A DNA stretch of 64,000 bases, taken from contig JADJXT010000002.1 in the NCBI GenBank assembly GCA_016720115.1, positions 682,001-746,000 on the forward strand, given 5' to 3'. Below, one piece after another: positions 42,923 to 54,095 of the stretch (positions within the stretch are counted from its first letter, which is position 1; each line of letters starts with the position of its first letter). The stretch comes from Sphingomonadales bacterium. Lineage in GTDB: Bacteria; Pseudomonadota; Alphaproteobacteria; Sphingomonadales; Sphingomonadaceae. Under the pieces are notes generated by a model. It saw only the letters and a program-made list of their open reading frames with translations. It did no database searches and was not told where the DNA came from. A program made the translations under genes and the position numbers.

Positions 42923-43711
42923 CTATCGGATGACGTTTTTATCCAGCCAGTCCAGCGTCATCCTTTGCGAAGCTTGGCCATAGGCCAACTCATGCCCTGC
43001 ATCCGGCACAATCTTCAGCGTGGCGTCGGGCGCGGCTTGTGCCAGACGCGCCGCATTTATGGGCCGGACCAGCCTGTCCACCTCGCCTTGCAGGATGAGT
43101 ATCGGGGCTTTGATCCGACCCACTTTTGCCTCATTGTCGTATCGGTCGCGCACGATTTGCCGGGGGATAAACGGCCTTATGTCCGATACGACGAAAGGAA
43201 GGCTCGCGAATCCTGAAATCAGGACAAGCGCCGCCGGATCATGGCGTAAGGCCATTTCGGTCGCCGGGCCTGAGCCTATGGAGTTTCCGACAATGACAAG
43301 CTCATTCGCTTTGATGCCTTGGCCGGAAAGCCATTCTACAGCGGTCTCTCCATCGCGATAAAATCCCTCTTCGCCCGGCGCCCCCGGATTTCCGCCATAT
43401 CCTCGATACTCAACCAGTAGCGCGCCATAGCCTTGATCGACCAGAAGGCGCGTTGCCGCATGGGCACCTGCAATGCTATCGCCGTTGCCGTGAAAGAATA
43501 GAAGCGTGGGCTTGCCTTCTTTCGCCGGAGTATAGGCCGAGCGTAGCTTCAACCCATCGGATGTTTGTGTCTGCACGAAGCGGTAACCCGGCGGTGGCTC
43601 GGCCATCACCATTTGCGGGGCGGGATAGAAGAAGAAGCGCTGCCCGAAAAAGAGGATCGCGGTGGTCGCGATCAGGAAGATTGCAAGCGTCAGCAAGAAT
43701 TTGCGGACCAT
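42923..43711 (-). CDS. membrane-anchored alpha/beta hydrolase (BEM46-like)
   Basis: 262 residues from ATG 43711 (MVRKFLLTLAIFLIATTAIL); GTG 43732 would overlap the upstream gene. One N-terminal membrane helix, then the hydrolase: oxyanion motif LLFFHGNGDSIAG, nucleophile Ser in VIVGNSIGSGPA, Asp in ILQGEVDRLV and His in VPDAGHELAYG. Complete triad. The catalytic domain would face the periplasm. BEM46/FAM108-like proteins are serine hydrolases of unsettled substrate. It lies 8 bp after the dienelactone hydrolase gene. Confidence 0.88.
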   Translation of the reverse strand: MVRKFLLTLAIFLIATTAILFFGQRFFFYPAPQMVMAEPPPGYRFVQTQTSDGLKLRSAYTPAKEGKPTLLFFHGNGDSIAGAHAATRLLVDQGYGALLVEYRGYGGNPGAPGEEGFYRDGETAVEWLSGQGIKANELVIVGNSIGSGPATEMALRHDPAALVLISGFASLPFVVSDIRPFIPRQIVRDRYDNEAKVGRIKAPILILQGEVDRLVRPINAARLAQAAPDATLKIVPDAGHELAYGQASQRMTLDWLDKNVIR

Positions 43712-43719
43712 CTTTTGGC

Positions 43720-44409
43720 TTAGCCTCCACACGCCCTGAACAAACCCAGCGTCCGCTCACGGGCCAGCTCCGAACTCGGCTCGTGATAATCCTTGCGCCG
43801 GTCGCTGTTGAAACCGTGATTGGCATCATAGACAAATATCTGTGCGGTCGGGTGTGCCTTTTCGATCAGCGCCTCGACGCCCTCCATCGGGATGCCCTGA
43901 TCGAAGCGCCCGAAATGGGCGATGGTCGCGCAGCGCGGGGCTTCGTTGGCGAACAGTGTGGGCACCATGCTGCCATAATAGGATGAGGCCGCCGCCAGAT
44001 CGGGGCTGATCTGCGCCGTCCGCCATGCGACCGAGCCGCCATAACAATAGCCGGTGATGAAGACCGGCCCCCCAGAACCATCTGCACCTTTGAGCGCATC
44101 TATGCAGGTCTGCGCGTCGGCGAGCGATTGGTCGAACGGGTGCAGCTTGCGCGCCAGCTCGATCGCGCGTTCGAATTCGGGGCCCGTATAATCGCATTCG
44201 AAACCCGGATGCTCGCGGTCGAACAAGGCCGGGGAGAGGACTTCATAGCCATCCGCCGCATATTCGTCGCACAGCTCGCGGATATGGTCGGTCACGCCGA
44301 AAATTTCCTGGATCAGCACCAACCCGCCTTTGCGCTCGCCTTCGGCCTCGGCGTGATAGACGGCAATTTCTGCGCCGTCGGACATTTTCATTGTGGTCAT
44401 TTGGCCCAT
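43720..44409 (-). CDS. dienelactone hydrolase family protein
   Basis: 229 residues from ATG 44409 (MGQMTTMKMSDGAEIAVYHA) with AAGGA six bases before; the frame open to 44529 crosses a hairpin repeat. Seen: LVLIQEIFGVTDHIR with the active-site Glu, nucleophile Cys122 in ITGYCYGGSVA, Asp in FGRFDQGIP and His in YDANHGFN. The Cys-His-Asp triad and Glu are those of dienelactone hydrolase, which opens lactones in chlorocatechol breakdown; many genomic members serve other esters. The gene has no catechol neighbours here. It is followed by the BEM46-like hydrolase in one unit. Confidence 0.92.
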   Translation of the reverse strand: MGQMTTMKMSDGAEIAVYHAEAEGERKGGLVLIQEIFGVTDHIRELCDEYAADGYEVLSPALFDREHPGFECDYTGPEFERAIELARKLHPFDQSLADAQTCIDALKGADGSGGPVFITGYCYGGSVAWRTAQISPDLAAASSYYGSMVPTLFANEAPRCATIAHFGRFDQGIPMEGVEALIEKAHPTAQIFVYDANHGFNSDRRKDYHEPSSELARERTLGLFRACGG

Positions 44410-44428
44410 GATCAGTCCTTCCATCACT

Positions 44429-44561
44429 TCGTCATTCCCGCGAAGGCGGGAATCCATCACCTGAGGCAAAGGCATAACGCAACCATCGTTGAAAAGGAAA
44501 GCCCTGGTGATGGATTGACCAGTGGTCATCTGCGATTCCCCGCCTTCGCGGGAATGACGGG
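44429..44561. repeat. inverted pair of hairpin repeats; the 44410-44716 gap
   Basis: The 307-bp gap before the F1-ATPase operon holds GTCATTCCCGCGAAGGCGGG (44431-44450), itself a hairpin (ATTCCCGC/GCGGGAAT), and a reversed copy at about 44534-44560 (CGCCTTCGCGGGAATGACGG). The segment ATCCATCAC (44452-44460) is echoed by GTGATGGAT in between. It looks like a REP pair facing outward. The rest of the gap has a perfect AAGGGAA-CGA-TTCCCTT hairpin (44650-44666) and TATAAT at 44684-44689, a possible promoter -10 for atpH. No gene seen. Confidence 0.75.
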
Positions 44562-44716
44562 TTGTCGGTGGTCAAGGTTACATCGAAAACAACCCCAATC
44601 CCCATCTTGCATCGCAGCAAATCCCCTGCTACCGGCCCCTCGACTTTGTAAGGGAACGATTCCCTTGCGCTTCAGTCGCGACATATAATCCAGTCTGTAC
44701 AGGGACACGAAAACGC

Positions 44717-45283
44717 GTGGATAACTCCGGCGGCAATCAGGCTAATGTGCAAGCCAGCCTTGCAGGGCGGTATGCTACCGCTCTGTTCGATCTGGCGCGC
44801 GAGGCAAAGGCGATCGACGCGGTCGAAGCCAGCCTTGCAAAGGTGCAGGCAGCGCTGAACGAATCGAGCGAATTTGCCTCGCTCACGACCAACGCCTCGA
44901 TCTCGCGCGATGCTGCCCAAAAGGCTGTCGCGGCTATTGCCAAAACGCTGAAGCTCGATGCGCTGACCGCGAAAACGCTCGGCGTGCTTGCGGAAAACCG
45001 GCGCCTTGCCGAAACCGCTGGCGTTGCGCGTGCCTTTGCATCGCTCGCCTCGGCGCATCGTGGGGAAATCACCGCAGAGGTGACCAGCGCGCATGCCTTG
45101 TCGGCTGCGCAGATGAAATCCCTGTCGGCGAAGCTGAAAGAGCGCGTCGGTCGCGACGTCGCGATCAGCGCCAAAATCGATCCTGCGATCCTCGGCGGCC
45201 TGACCGTCAGGATCGGCAGCACCCTGATCGACAATTCGATCAAGACCCGTTTGAACACTCTCGCGAATGCGATGAAAGGCTAA
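44717..45283 (+). CDS. atpH: ATP synthase F1 subunit delta
   Basis: 188 residues from GTG 44717. The stalk subunit that ties the F1 head to the b subunits. Seen: LAGRYATALFDLAREAKAID, a helical N-terminal domain, the block LAENRRLAETAGVARAFASL, and the C-terminal VGRDVAISAKIDPAILGGLTVRIGS as separate short stretches with IDNSIKTRLNTLANAMKG at the end. Normal length. First gene of a rightward atpHAGDC operon. F0 genes are not here, as is usual in alphaproteobacteria. Confidence 0.95.
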   Translation: MDNSGGNQANVQASLAGRYATALFDLAREAKAIDAVEASLAKVQAALNESSEFASLTTNASISRDAAQKAVAAIAKTLKLDALTAKTLGVLAENRRLAETAGVARAFASLASAHRGEITAEVTSAHALSAAQMKSLSAKLKERVGRDVAISAKIDPAILGGLTVRIGSTLIDNSIKTRLNTLANAMKG

Positions 45284-46816
<1,533 letters not shown>

Positions 46817-46819
46817 ACC

Positions 46820-46913
46820 GCAATAAATGGGGACAGTAACTAATTAATCCGGAGAATGGTGGCAATTTGAAAGTAGTGGGGACGATTAATTAGTTACTGT
46901 CCCCATTTATTGC
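46820..46913. repeat. palindromic element between atpA and atpG
   Basis: The 30-bp arm at 46820-46849 (beginning GCAATAAATGGGGACAGTAA) is exactly complementary to 46884-46913, with a 34-base centre. It begins 3 bp after the atpA stop and ends 22 bp before atpG. AT-rich tips (TAATTAATC) and the GGGGACAGTAAC word differ from the GC-rich hairpins elsewhere in the window. From memory, this word occurs in elements tied to REP-associated IS200-like transposases; that is a resemblance only. Confidence 0.85.
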
Positions 46914-46935
46914 TCCCTCCACCGAAGGAAACAAA

Positions 46936-47814
46936 ATGGCGTCTCTTAAGGCCCTGAAAATCCGGATCAACTCGGTCAAGTCGACCCAGAAGATCACCAA
47001 GGCGATGAAGATGGTCGCCGCTGCGAAACTGCGCCGTGCGCAGGAAGCGGCGGAGGCATCGCGCCCCTATGCCGAGCGCATCGAAAAGGTCGTGTCGAGC
47101 ATTGCATCGAAGGTGACGGTAAGTGACCAGACGCCGAAGTTGCTCGCCGGCACCGGCAAGGACGATGTGCATCTGTTCGTTGTCGCCACCAGCGACAAGG
47201 GGCTGGCGGGTGCGTTCAACACCAACATCGTCCGCCTCGCCCGCAAGCGCGCCGAAGAGCTGAAGGGCCAGGGCAGGACCGTCAAATTCTACACGATCGG
47301 CAAAAAGGCCAGGGATGGCCTCGCCCGCCAGTTCCGCAATGACATCATCGAAAGCGTCGAACCCGGCGATCTGGGCAAGCTCGGCTTTGATGCCATCAAG
47401 GTCTGGGCCGACGATCTGATCGCGCGCTTCGAAGGCGGCGAGTTTGACGTTGCGCATCTTTTCTTCAGCAAATTTGTCAGCGTCCTGACGCAGGAGCCCA
47501 CCGAATTGCAGCTGATGCCGGTTGCGCTGTCCAACGACAATGCGCCCGCTGGCGTCGGTGCCTCGGTCGAATATGAACCCGACGAGGAAGAAATCCTCGC
47601 CGACCTGCTGCCGCGCAACGTGGCCGTGCAGCTGCTGCGCGCATCGCGTGAAAATGCGGCGTCCGAGCAGGGTTCGAAGATGACCGCGATGGACAACGCC
47701 ACGCGCAACGCGGGCGACATGATCAACAAGCTGACCATCCAGTATAACCGCACCCGCCAGGCTGCGATCACCACCGAACTCGTAGAAATCATTTCGGGCG
47801 CCGAAGCGCTCTAA
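46936..47814 (+). CDS. atpG: ATP synthase F1 subunit gamma
   Basis: 292 residues from ATG 46936 (MASLKALKIRINSVKSTQKI), with GAAGGAAAC before. The rotating central stalk. Both ends are the conserved coiled coil: KITKAMKMVAAAKLRRAQE at the start and KMTAMDNATRNAGDMINKLT then YNRTRQAAITTELVEIISGA at the end. The middle Rossmann part (DKGLAGAFNTNIVRLARKR) is typical. Complete and of normal length. Ends 28 bp before atpD. Confidence 0.97.
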   Translation: MASLKALKIRINSVKSTQKITKAMKMVAAAKLRRAQEAAEASRPYAERIEKVVSSIASKVTVSDQTPKLLAGTGKDDVHLFVVATSDKGLAGAFNTNIVRLARKRAEELKGQGRTVKFYTIGKKARDGLARQFRNDIIESVEPGDLGKLGFDAIKVWADDLIARFEGGEFDVAHLFFSKFVSVLTQEPTELQLMPVALSNDNAPAGVGASVEYEPDEEEILADLLPRNVAVQLLRASRENAASEQGSKMTAMDNATRNAGDMINKLTIQYNRTRQAAITTELVEIISGAEAL

Positions 47815-47842
47815 GACATCCGAAAAGGCAAGGAAGACGAAC

Positions 47843-49405
<1,563 letters not shown>

Positions 49406-49410
49406 TCTTG

Positions 49411-49518
49411 CTCCCCCTCCCGCTTGCGGGAGGGGTCAGGGGAGGGCCTGTAAGGGCCAGCTCTTCCCGGTCAATCAGGCCCTCCCCCGGCCCCTCCCGC
49501 AAGCGGGAGGGGAGAGGA
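49411..49518. repeat. inverted pair of GC-rich hairpins between atpD and atpC
   Basis: CCCCTCCCGCTTGCGGGAGG (in 49414-49435) and its reversed form CCCCTCCCGCAAGCGGGAGG (in 49491-49512) frame about 55 bases in which GAGGGCCTG and CAGGCCCTC also pair. The whole unit can fold as one long stem. Its right end supplies the purine-rich run GGAGAGGA (49511-49518) that serves as ribosome site of atpC. Confidence 0.8.
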
Positions 49519-49525
49519 TAGAAAA

Positions 49526-49783
49526 ATGGCATTGCATTTCGAACTCGTCACCCCGGAACGCCTCGTCCGCTCGGAAGAGGTCTATATGGTCACCGTCCCC
49601 GGCGCAGAGGGCGATTTTGGCGTGCTCGAAGGGCACAGCCCGATGATCTCCACGCTGCGCGAAGGCGAGTTGGCGATCTACGCATCGCAGGGCGCGGCAC
49701 CGGAACGGATCGCGCTCGACGGCGGCGTTGCAGAAGTCAACGAGAACGGCCTGACCATTTTGGCCGAAGCTATCGGCCAGTAA
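49526..49783 (+). CDS. atpC: ATP synthase F1 subunit epsilon
   Basis: 85 residues from ATG 49526. Only the N-terminal beta-sandwich domain is present: LHFELVTPERLVRSEEVYMV, GAEGDFGVLEGHSPMISTL and GGVAEVNENGLTILAEAIGQ. The inhibitory C-terminal helix hairpin found in other bacteria is absent, as is common in alphaproteobacteria. Last gene of the operon. A CCTCCCCG-TTG-CGGGGAGG hairpin (49788-49806) follows directly but has no T-run. Confidence 0.95.
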   Translation: MALHFELVTPERLVRSEEVYMVTVPGAEGDFGVLEGHSPMISTLREGELAIYASQGAAPERIALDGGVAEVNENGLTILAEAIGQ

Positions 49784-49787
49784 AGCC

Positions 49788-49806
49788 CCTCCCCGTTGCG
49801 GGGAGG
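49788..49806 (+). terminator. hairpin after atpC, possible transcription end
   Basis: CCTCCCCG-TTG-CGGGGAGG, perfect 8-bp stem, 4 bases after the atpC stop. It lacks a T-run, so it may slow polymerase or protect the 3' end rather than act as an intrinsic terminator. The rest of the gap to 49912 shows further GC-rich partial repeats (CTCTCC...GGAGAG) and no gene. Confidence 0.45.
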
Positions 49807-49912
49807 CAGGCATCCGAAGAATGGCGGAGGGAGTCGAGATTGTTTCGCACCTCACCTGCGCGCTGCGCGCGCTGTCCTCTCCGTGCCGGAGAGGTGTGAG
49901 AGGCCTTCGCGC

Positions 49913-50380
49913 TTAATTGCCTAAGGGGCTGCCCATCATCCGGAAGCTGAACTGCGCGGCCTTGCTACCGTCGATCAGGGATATTTCCGCCTTCAACTCC
50001 CGGCCTTCCCGCCAGTAGCGGATGCGTTGCGGATAATCATGACCTTCGTTGACAAATACGATTCCCTCGGCGGTCTTCTCACGCTCGACGAAGCGGACCG
50101 GCTTCTGATCTCCAGCGATTGCCCAGAATGCCAGTGCACCGTCGGCCTCACGCACGATGCGCATATGTTCCCAGAAACCGAGCCGGTCCCCGGTGCCGGA
50201 ACGGCTAGCCCCGATCATCATGCCGCCGCGCGGGGGTGTCCAATATTCGTCGGCCCATTTCTCTCCATCGCGGCGTTCCCACGCGCCGGTCATCCAGGCC
50301 GGCATCTCCGCCTGCACCGGCTCCGCCAGCGCCTCCGCGCTGGACAGCAAGGCCAGTGCCCCAAAAACCGCCAATTTCAT
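49913..50380 (-). CDS. DUF6265 family exported protein
   Basis: 155 residues from ATG 50380 (MKLAVFGALALLSSAEALAE), a signal peptide with cleavage after AEALA. Body: WMTGAWERRDGEKWADEYW, TPPRGGMMIGASRSG, WEHMRIVREADGALAFWA and FVNEGHDYPQRIRYWREG. This W-L/M-x-G-x-W beta-barrel pattern is that of DUF6265/lipocalin-like small proteins. Function unknown; periplasmic. ATG overlaps the stop of the EamA transporter gene, so the two are coupled. Confidence 0.82.
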   Translation of the reverse strand: MKLAVFGALALLSSAEALAEPVQAEMPAWMTGAWERRDGEKWADEYWTPPRGGMMIGASRSGTGDRLGFWEHMRIVREADGALAFWAIAGDQKPVRFVEREKTAEGIVFVNEGHDYPQRIRYWREGRELKAEISLIDGSKAAQFSFRMMGSPLGN

Positions 50381-51273
50381 GCCGACCGCACTCCTCCCGA
50401 CATCCGGCGCTGATTTAACCACATAATCACCCCCGCGCAAACGATGAGCAGCGATCCGCCCAGCGCCAGCGCATCAGGAAAATGCCGGAAAACCACAATG
50501 TCGATCAGCAAAGCCACCGGCAGCTGGACATAGGCCGCCTGTGCCGCATCGGCGGCGGTGCCCTTTGTCGTGCCCATATAGATCAGCCAATGCGCCGTGC
50601 TGGCAGTAACGGCAACGATGCTGCAGCGAAGCACCACCGACCAATGCGGCCAGCCGACCTGCAATTGCTCGACACCCGAAAAATGCGCCGCCAGCGCGAC
50701 CAGCAACAGGATCGGGGCGGCCACCAGCGCCAGTGCCCATTGCATCGCCATCGGGGAACCGGAACCTGCCGCCAACCGGTTGAAAATCATCATCGCCGCC
50801 ATGAAGAACGCCGCCAATAGCGGCAGGGCAGCAACAATGCCCAATTCTGCAAGATTGGGCCGCAATACCAGTGCAACCCCGGTAAGTGCAACGAAAGTTG
50901 CCAGCCAGGCCGCCCGGGCGAGATGCTCACGCAGGAAAAGCGCGGACAATATTGCGGTTATCAAGGGACTGACGAAAACTATCGCCGTGGCCTCTGCCAG
51001 CGGCATCAGGAACAGGCTGGTGAAAAACAGGCAGGAAGAGGCGGCAATCGCCACGCCCCGGCCCAATTGCAACCATGGACGTTGCACGCGCAACGCCCCC
51101 GACCCTTGCGATGCCAGCACAAAAAGGCCGAGCAGCGGGATGGCAATCGAAAAGCGCAGCGCCGCAATGGCCGGTGCTGGCCAAAGACCCGCCATCGACT
51201 TGATGATCGCGTCGCCACAAGTCAGCAGGGCAAAGCCGGTCAGCGCCAAAGTGAAACCGGAAGACTGTCGCAT
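50377..51273 (-). CDS. EamA/DMT family transporter
   Basis: 298 residues from ATG 51273 (MRQSSGFTLALTGFALLTCG). Ten membrane helices in two EamA repeats: the first covers TCGDAIIKSMAGLWPAPAIA and VFVSPLITAILSALFLREHL, the second VVLRCSIVAVTASTAHWLIY and the QLPVALLIDIVVFRHFPDAL to LLIVCAGVIMWLNQRR part. The conserved RF near helix 2 (ALRFSIAIPLLG) is present. Moves small metabolites or amphipathic compounds out; substrate unknown. 194 bp separate it from the divergent cpaF-like gene. Confidence 0.92.
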   Translation of the reverse strand: MRQSSGFTLALTGFALLTCGDAIIKSMAGLWPAPAIAALRFSIAIPLLGLFVLASQGSGALRVQRPWLQLGRGVAIAASSCLFFTSLFLMPLAEATAIVFVSPLITAILSALFLREHLARAAWLATFVALTGVALVLRPNLAELGIVAALPLLAAFFMAAMMIFNRLAAGSGSPMAMQWALALVAAPILLLVALAAHFSGVEQLQVGWPHWSVVLRCSIVAVTASTAHWLIYMGTTKGTAADAAQAAYVQLPVALLIDIVVFRHFPDALALGGSLLIVCAGVIMWLNQRRMSGGVRSA

Positions 51274-51467
51274 TGGAAACCTTGGCAGCGGATTTGGAAA
51301 GGAATTGACCGGGCGGTCGCGGGCCAGCCCTAGCGGGTCATGCCCGATCACAAAAGCGATAGTTGCAGCCCGTCGACAGCAAAGCCGACCGGTTCATTAC
51401 CCATTTATTCACCATTTCAGGATAGCACTGCTGCTCAATCGCAACTTGCATCAGCATAGGGGTTCCA

Positions 51468-53018
51468 GTGAGCGCATTTGGCAAACGACCGGGATTGAAC
51501 AACAGTCGCCCTGCTTTCGGTGTCGCCCGTCCCATGTCCGGCGGTGCAACGCCCGCCGCTGGCAGCGCGCCTGCCGCACCGGCTGGCTATCGCCCCGAAC
51601 AGGCGGCGCCACCGGCTCCGCCTGCAGGCGGCGAGCAATTTCCGCCGATCGAATCGCTGGATATGGCCGCTGCACCCGCGCAGCCCAGCGAAGCGATGAT
51701 GCGGCTTGCCGAGCGCGCGGCAGGATCTGCAGAAGCAGGTGTCAGCAGCGAAGGTTTTGAAGCGTCGGTGCACAAGATCAAGGAGCAGGTTCTGCCGCGC
51801 CTTCTTGAACGTGTCGACCCGGAAGCGGCCGCTACGCTGAACAAGGAAGAGCTGACCGAAGAGTTCCGCCCGATCATTCTCGAAGTGCTCGCCGAACTGA
51901 AGCTGACGCTCAACCGTCGCGAGCAATTCGCGCTCGAAAAGGTGCTGGTCGACGAACTGCTCGGCTTCGGCCCGCTGGAGGAATTGCTCAACGATCCCGA
52001 CATTTCGGATATCATGGTCAACGGGCCGCTGCAGACCTATGTGGAAAAAAAGGGCAAGTTGCAGCTTGCCGGTATCCAGTTCCGCGATGAAGAGCATCTT
52101 TTCCAGATCGCCCAGCGCATCGTGAATCAGGTCGGTCGCCGCGTCGACCAGACAACGCCGCTGGCCGACGCCCGTCTGAAAGACGGCAGCCGCGTTAACG
52201 TGATCGTGCCGCCGCTTTCGCTGCGCGGAACCGCAATCTCGATTCGTAAATTCTCGGAAAAGCCGATCACCATCGACATGCTAAAGGGCTTTGGTTCGAT
52301 GAGCGAGCATATGGCAACGGTTCTGAAAATTGCCGGCGCCTGCCGGATGAATATCGTCATCTCCGGCGGTACCGGTTCGGGTAAGACGACGATGTTGAAC
52401 GCATTGTCGAAGATGATCGATCCGGGTGAGCGCGTGCTGACCATCGAGGACGCGGCGGAACTTCGCCTGCAACAGCCGCACTGGCTGCCGCTGGAAACCC
52501 GCCCGCCGAACCTCGAAGGCGATGGTGCCATCACCATTGGCGACCTAGTGAAAAACGCCCTGCGTATGCGCCCCGACCGCATCATCCTCGGCGAAATTCG
52601 CGGCGCGGAGTGTTTCGATCTCCTCGCTGCGATGAACACCGGCCACGATGGTTCCATGTGTACGCTCCACTCCAACTCCCCTCGCGAATGCCTCGGCCGT
52701 ATGGAAAACATGATCCTGATGGGTGACATCAAAATCCCCAAAGAGGCGATATCCAAGCAGATTGCCGACTCGGTCGACATGATTGTGCAGGTGAAGCGCC
52801 TGCGCGACGGTTCGCGCCGCACGACCCAGATTACCGAAGTCATCGGGATGGAAGGCGATGTGATCGTGACGCAGGATCTGTTCAAGTTCGAATATCGCGA
52901 CGAGGATGCCGACGGCAAGATTATGGGCGAGTTCGTTTCGGGTGGCGTGCGACCCTATACGCTGGAAAAGGCACGCCAGTTCGGTTTCGATCAGCCCTAT
53001 CTCGAAGCCTGCCTGTAA
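51468..53018 (+). CDS. cpaF: CpaF/TadA-type secretion ATPase
   Basis: 516 residues from GTG 51468 (AGGGG before). Pro/Ala/Gly-rich head (residues 1-70), then the ATPase: LGFGPLEELLNDPDISDIMV, LIVPP-type VNVIVPPLSLRGTAISIRKF, Walker A VISGGTGSGKTTMLNAL, Asp box LTIEDAAELRLQQPH, Walker B ILGEIRGAECFDLLAAMNTG and the His box CTLHSNSPRECLGRMENM. It powers Flp/Tad pilus assembly at the inner membrane. No other tad genes are next to it here, so it is either an orphan or separated from its operon. Confidence 0.93.
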   Translation: MSAFGKRPGLNNSRPAFGVARPMSGGATPAAGSAPAAPAGYRPEQAAPPAPPAGGEQFPPIESLDMAAAPAQPSEAMMRLAERAAGSAEAGVSSEGFEASVHKIKEQVLPRLLERVDPEAAATLNKEELTEEFRPIILEVLAELKLTLNRREQFALEKVLVDELLGFGPLEELLNDPDISDIMVNGPLQTYVEKKGKLQLAGIQFRDEEHLFQIAQRIVNQVGRRVDQTTPLADARLKDGSRVNVIVPPLSLRGTAISIRKFSEKPITIDMLKGFGSMSEHMATVLKIAGACRMNIVISGGTGSGKTTMLNALSKMIDPGERVLTIEDAAELRLQQPHWLPLETRPPNLEGDGAITIGDLVKNALRMRPDRIILGEIRGAECFDLLAAMNTGHDGSMCTLHSNSPRECLGRMENMILMGDIKIPKEAISKQIADSVDMIVQVKRLRDGSRRTTQITEVIGMEGDVIVTQDLFKFEYRDEDADGKIMGEFVSGGVRPYTLEKARQFGFDQPYLEACL

Positions 53019-53115
53019 CAGGCGGATTTGGCGGCTGGGCGCGAATCCGCTTGCATCGCCAAAGCAAGCTGCATTAGCTTCGCTTTTCCGGAATCCATCC
53101 GGAGAGGAAAGTTGC

Positions 53116-53436
53116 ATGAAAAAATTCACCAAAGTTGCGGTCGCTGCGATTTTGCTCGCCCCGCTCGCTGCCTGTGGCGGCCAGGAAGCCGATCAGGCGG
53201 CTGAAGAAACCGGCGAAGCTGTTGAGGCAACCGGCGAAGCTGTCGATGCGGCTGCCGCAGAAGCCGTCGATGCCGCTGAAGGCGCAGCCGACGCTGCTGG
53301 CGATGCTGCTGCAAAGGCTGGCGCAGAAGTCAAGGATGCTGCCGGTGAGGCCGCAGCTGCGGCTGGCGATGCCGCTGCAAAGGCCGGCGATGCCGCCAAG
53401 GCTGCTGGCGACGCTGCCAAGGAAGCAACCAAATAA
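53116..53436 (+). CDS. alanine-rich lipoprotein
   Basis: 106 residues from ATG 53116 (GGAGAGG before). Lipoprotein signal MKKFTKVAVAAILLAPLAAC with lipobox LAAC. The mature chain is low complexity, made of heptad-like units rich in Ala, Asp, Glu and Lys (DAAGEAAAAAGDAAAKAGDA), so a long amphipathic helix or coiled coil is likely, like small Lpp- or entericidin-type envelope lipoproteins. It probably lines the outer membrane or spans the periplasm. Followed by a strong terminator. Confidence 0.88.
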   Translation: MKKFTKVAVAAILLAPLAACGGQEADQAAEETGEAVEATGEAVDAAAAEAVDAAEGAADAAGDAAAKAGAEVKDAAGEAAAAAGDAAAKAGDAAKAAGDAAKEATK

Positions 53437-53461
53437 GCTTCCACACTCAATTTTTCAAAAG

Positions 53462-53496
53462 AAAGCCCGCCCGGCAGCGCCGCGGCGGGCTTTTTT
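53462..53496 (+). terminator. Rho-independent terminator of the lipoprotein gene
   Basis: AAAGCCCGCC (from 53463) pairs with GGCGGGCTTT across CGGCAGCGCCGC, followed by a T-run (53491-53496). Typical intrinsic terminator 26 bp after the stop. It also marks the left limit of the accessory region. Confidence 0.9.
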
Positions 53497-53532
53497 CATC
53501 CGCGGAAATTGGTGCCCACAGACGGAGCACCA

Positions 53533-53730
53533 TTGAACCAAAACAAGGACTCGAACCCAGTTCCGATGGAGGACTCGAAAGCCCTCTTCCGCACATTGGA
53601 TCAGTGGAACGAAATCCTCACGGGCCTCAAAAAATCGAAGGCAGTCATAGCGGGCGATAGCCTGCCGCGTGCCAAAGCCCGACCGACTCCGCCCGTTCGT
53701 CGCCGTAGCAAGATCGGGGGTGCGAGATGA
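53533..53730 (+). CDS. small protein of mobilisation operon
   Basis: 65 residues from TTG 53533, chosen because GGAG lies five bases before; ATG 53566 (MEDSKALFRTLDQW) is the alternative. Polar head, a helix (EDSKALFRTLDQWNEILTGL), then a basic Pro/Arg tail (PRAKARPTPPVRRRSKIGG) that could bind DNA. The stop overlaps the MobC-like start by 4 bp (ATGA). Unknown family. A role as relaxosome accessory factor is inferred from place and charge. Confidence 0.65.
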   Translation: MNQNKDSNPVPMEDSKALFRTLDQWNEILTGLKKSKAVIAGDSLPRAKARPTPPVRRRSKIGGAR

Positions 53731-54095
53731 GCAAGCCCCCACTCCATCCCATATCCCTTCGCATGACGTTCGAGGAGAAGGCCAATCTCGAAAGGGCGGC
53801 GGATGGAATGTCGCTGTCCGCCTATATCCGCTGGAAACTGTTCGATCCTACATCGCCGCCGCCCCAGCGGCGCGGCGCATTTCCTGTGAAGGATTTTCGT
53901 GCGCTCGCGCAGCTCCTTGCCATGCTCGGGCAATCGCGGCTGGCGAACAATATGAACCAGCTCGCCAAGGCCGCGAATTCGGGAAGCCTGCCGGTCACAC
54001 CTGAAACCGAAGCCGCATTGCTGACCGCCGTGCGCGAAGTGGCACATATGCGCTCTCTGCTGATTGAGGCGTTGGGCGTGGATGTGATGCCATGA
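53727..54095 (+). CDS. MobC-like relaxosome protein
   Basis: 122 residues from ATG 53727. N-terminal ribbon-helix-helix (ISLRMTFEEKANLERAADGM, SLSAYIRWKLF), then LAMLGQSRLANNMNQLAKAA, which is the typical MobC block of mobilisation proteins. It helps the relaxase open oriT, whose sequence should lie near the operon start. Overlaps the relaxase gene by 4 bp. Confidence 0.85.
   Translation: MSKPPLHPISLRMTFEEKANLERAADGMSLSAYIRWKLFDPTSPPPQRRGAFPVKDFRALAQLLAMLGQSRLANNMNQLAKAANSGSLPVTPETEAALLTAVREVAHMRSLLIEALGVDVMP

Noticed and set aside
44665..44689. TTGCGC and TATAAT as a sigma70 promoter of the F1 operon
   Set aside because: The spacing is only 13 bp, so the pair does not make a standard promoter; only the TATAAT is mentioned as a possible -10.
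53545..53560. GGACTCGAACCC, which looks like the reversed T-loop of a tRNA and might mark an att site
   Set aside because: No foldable T-stem, acceptor stem or anticodon arm can be drawn around it on either strand.
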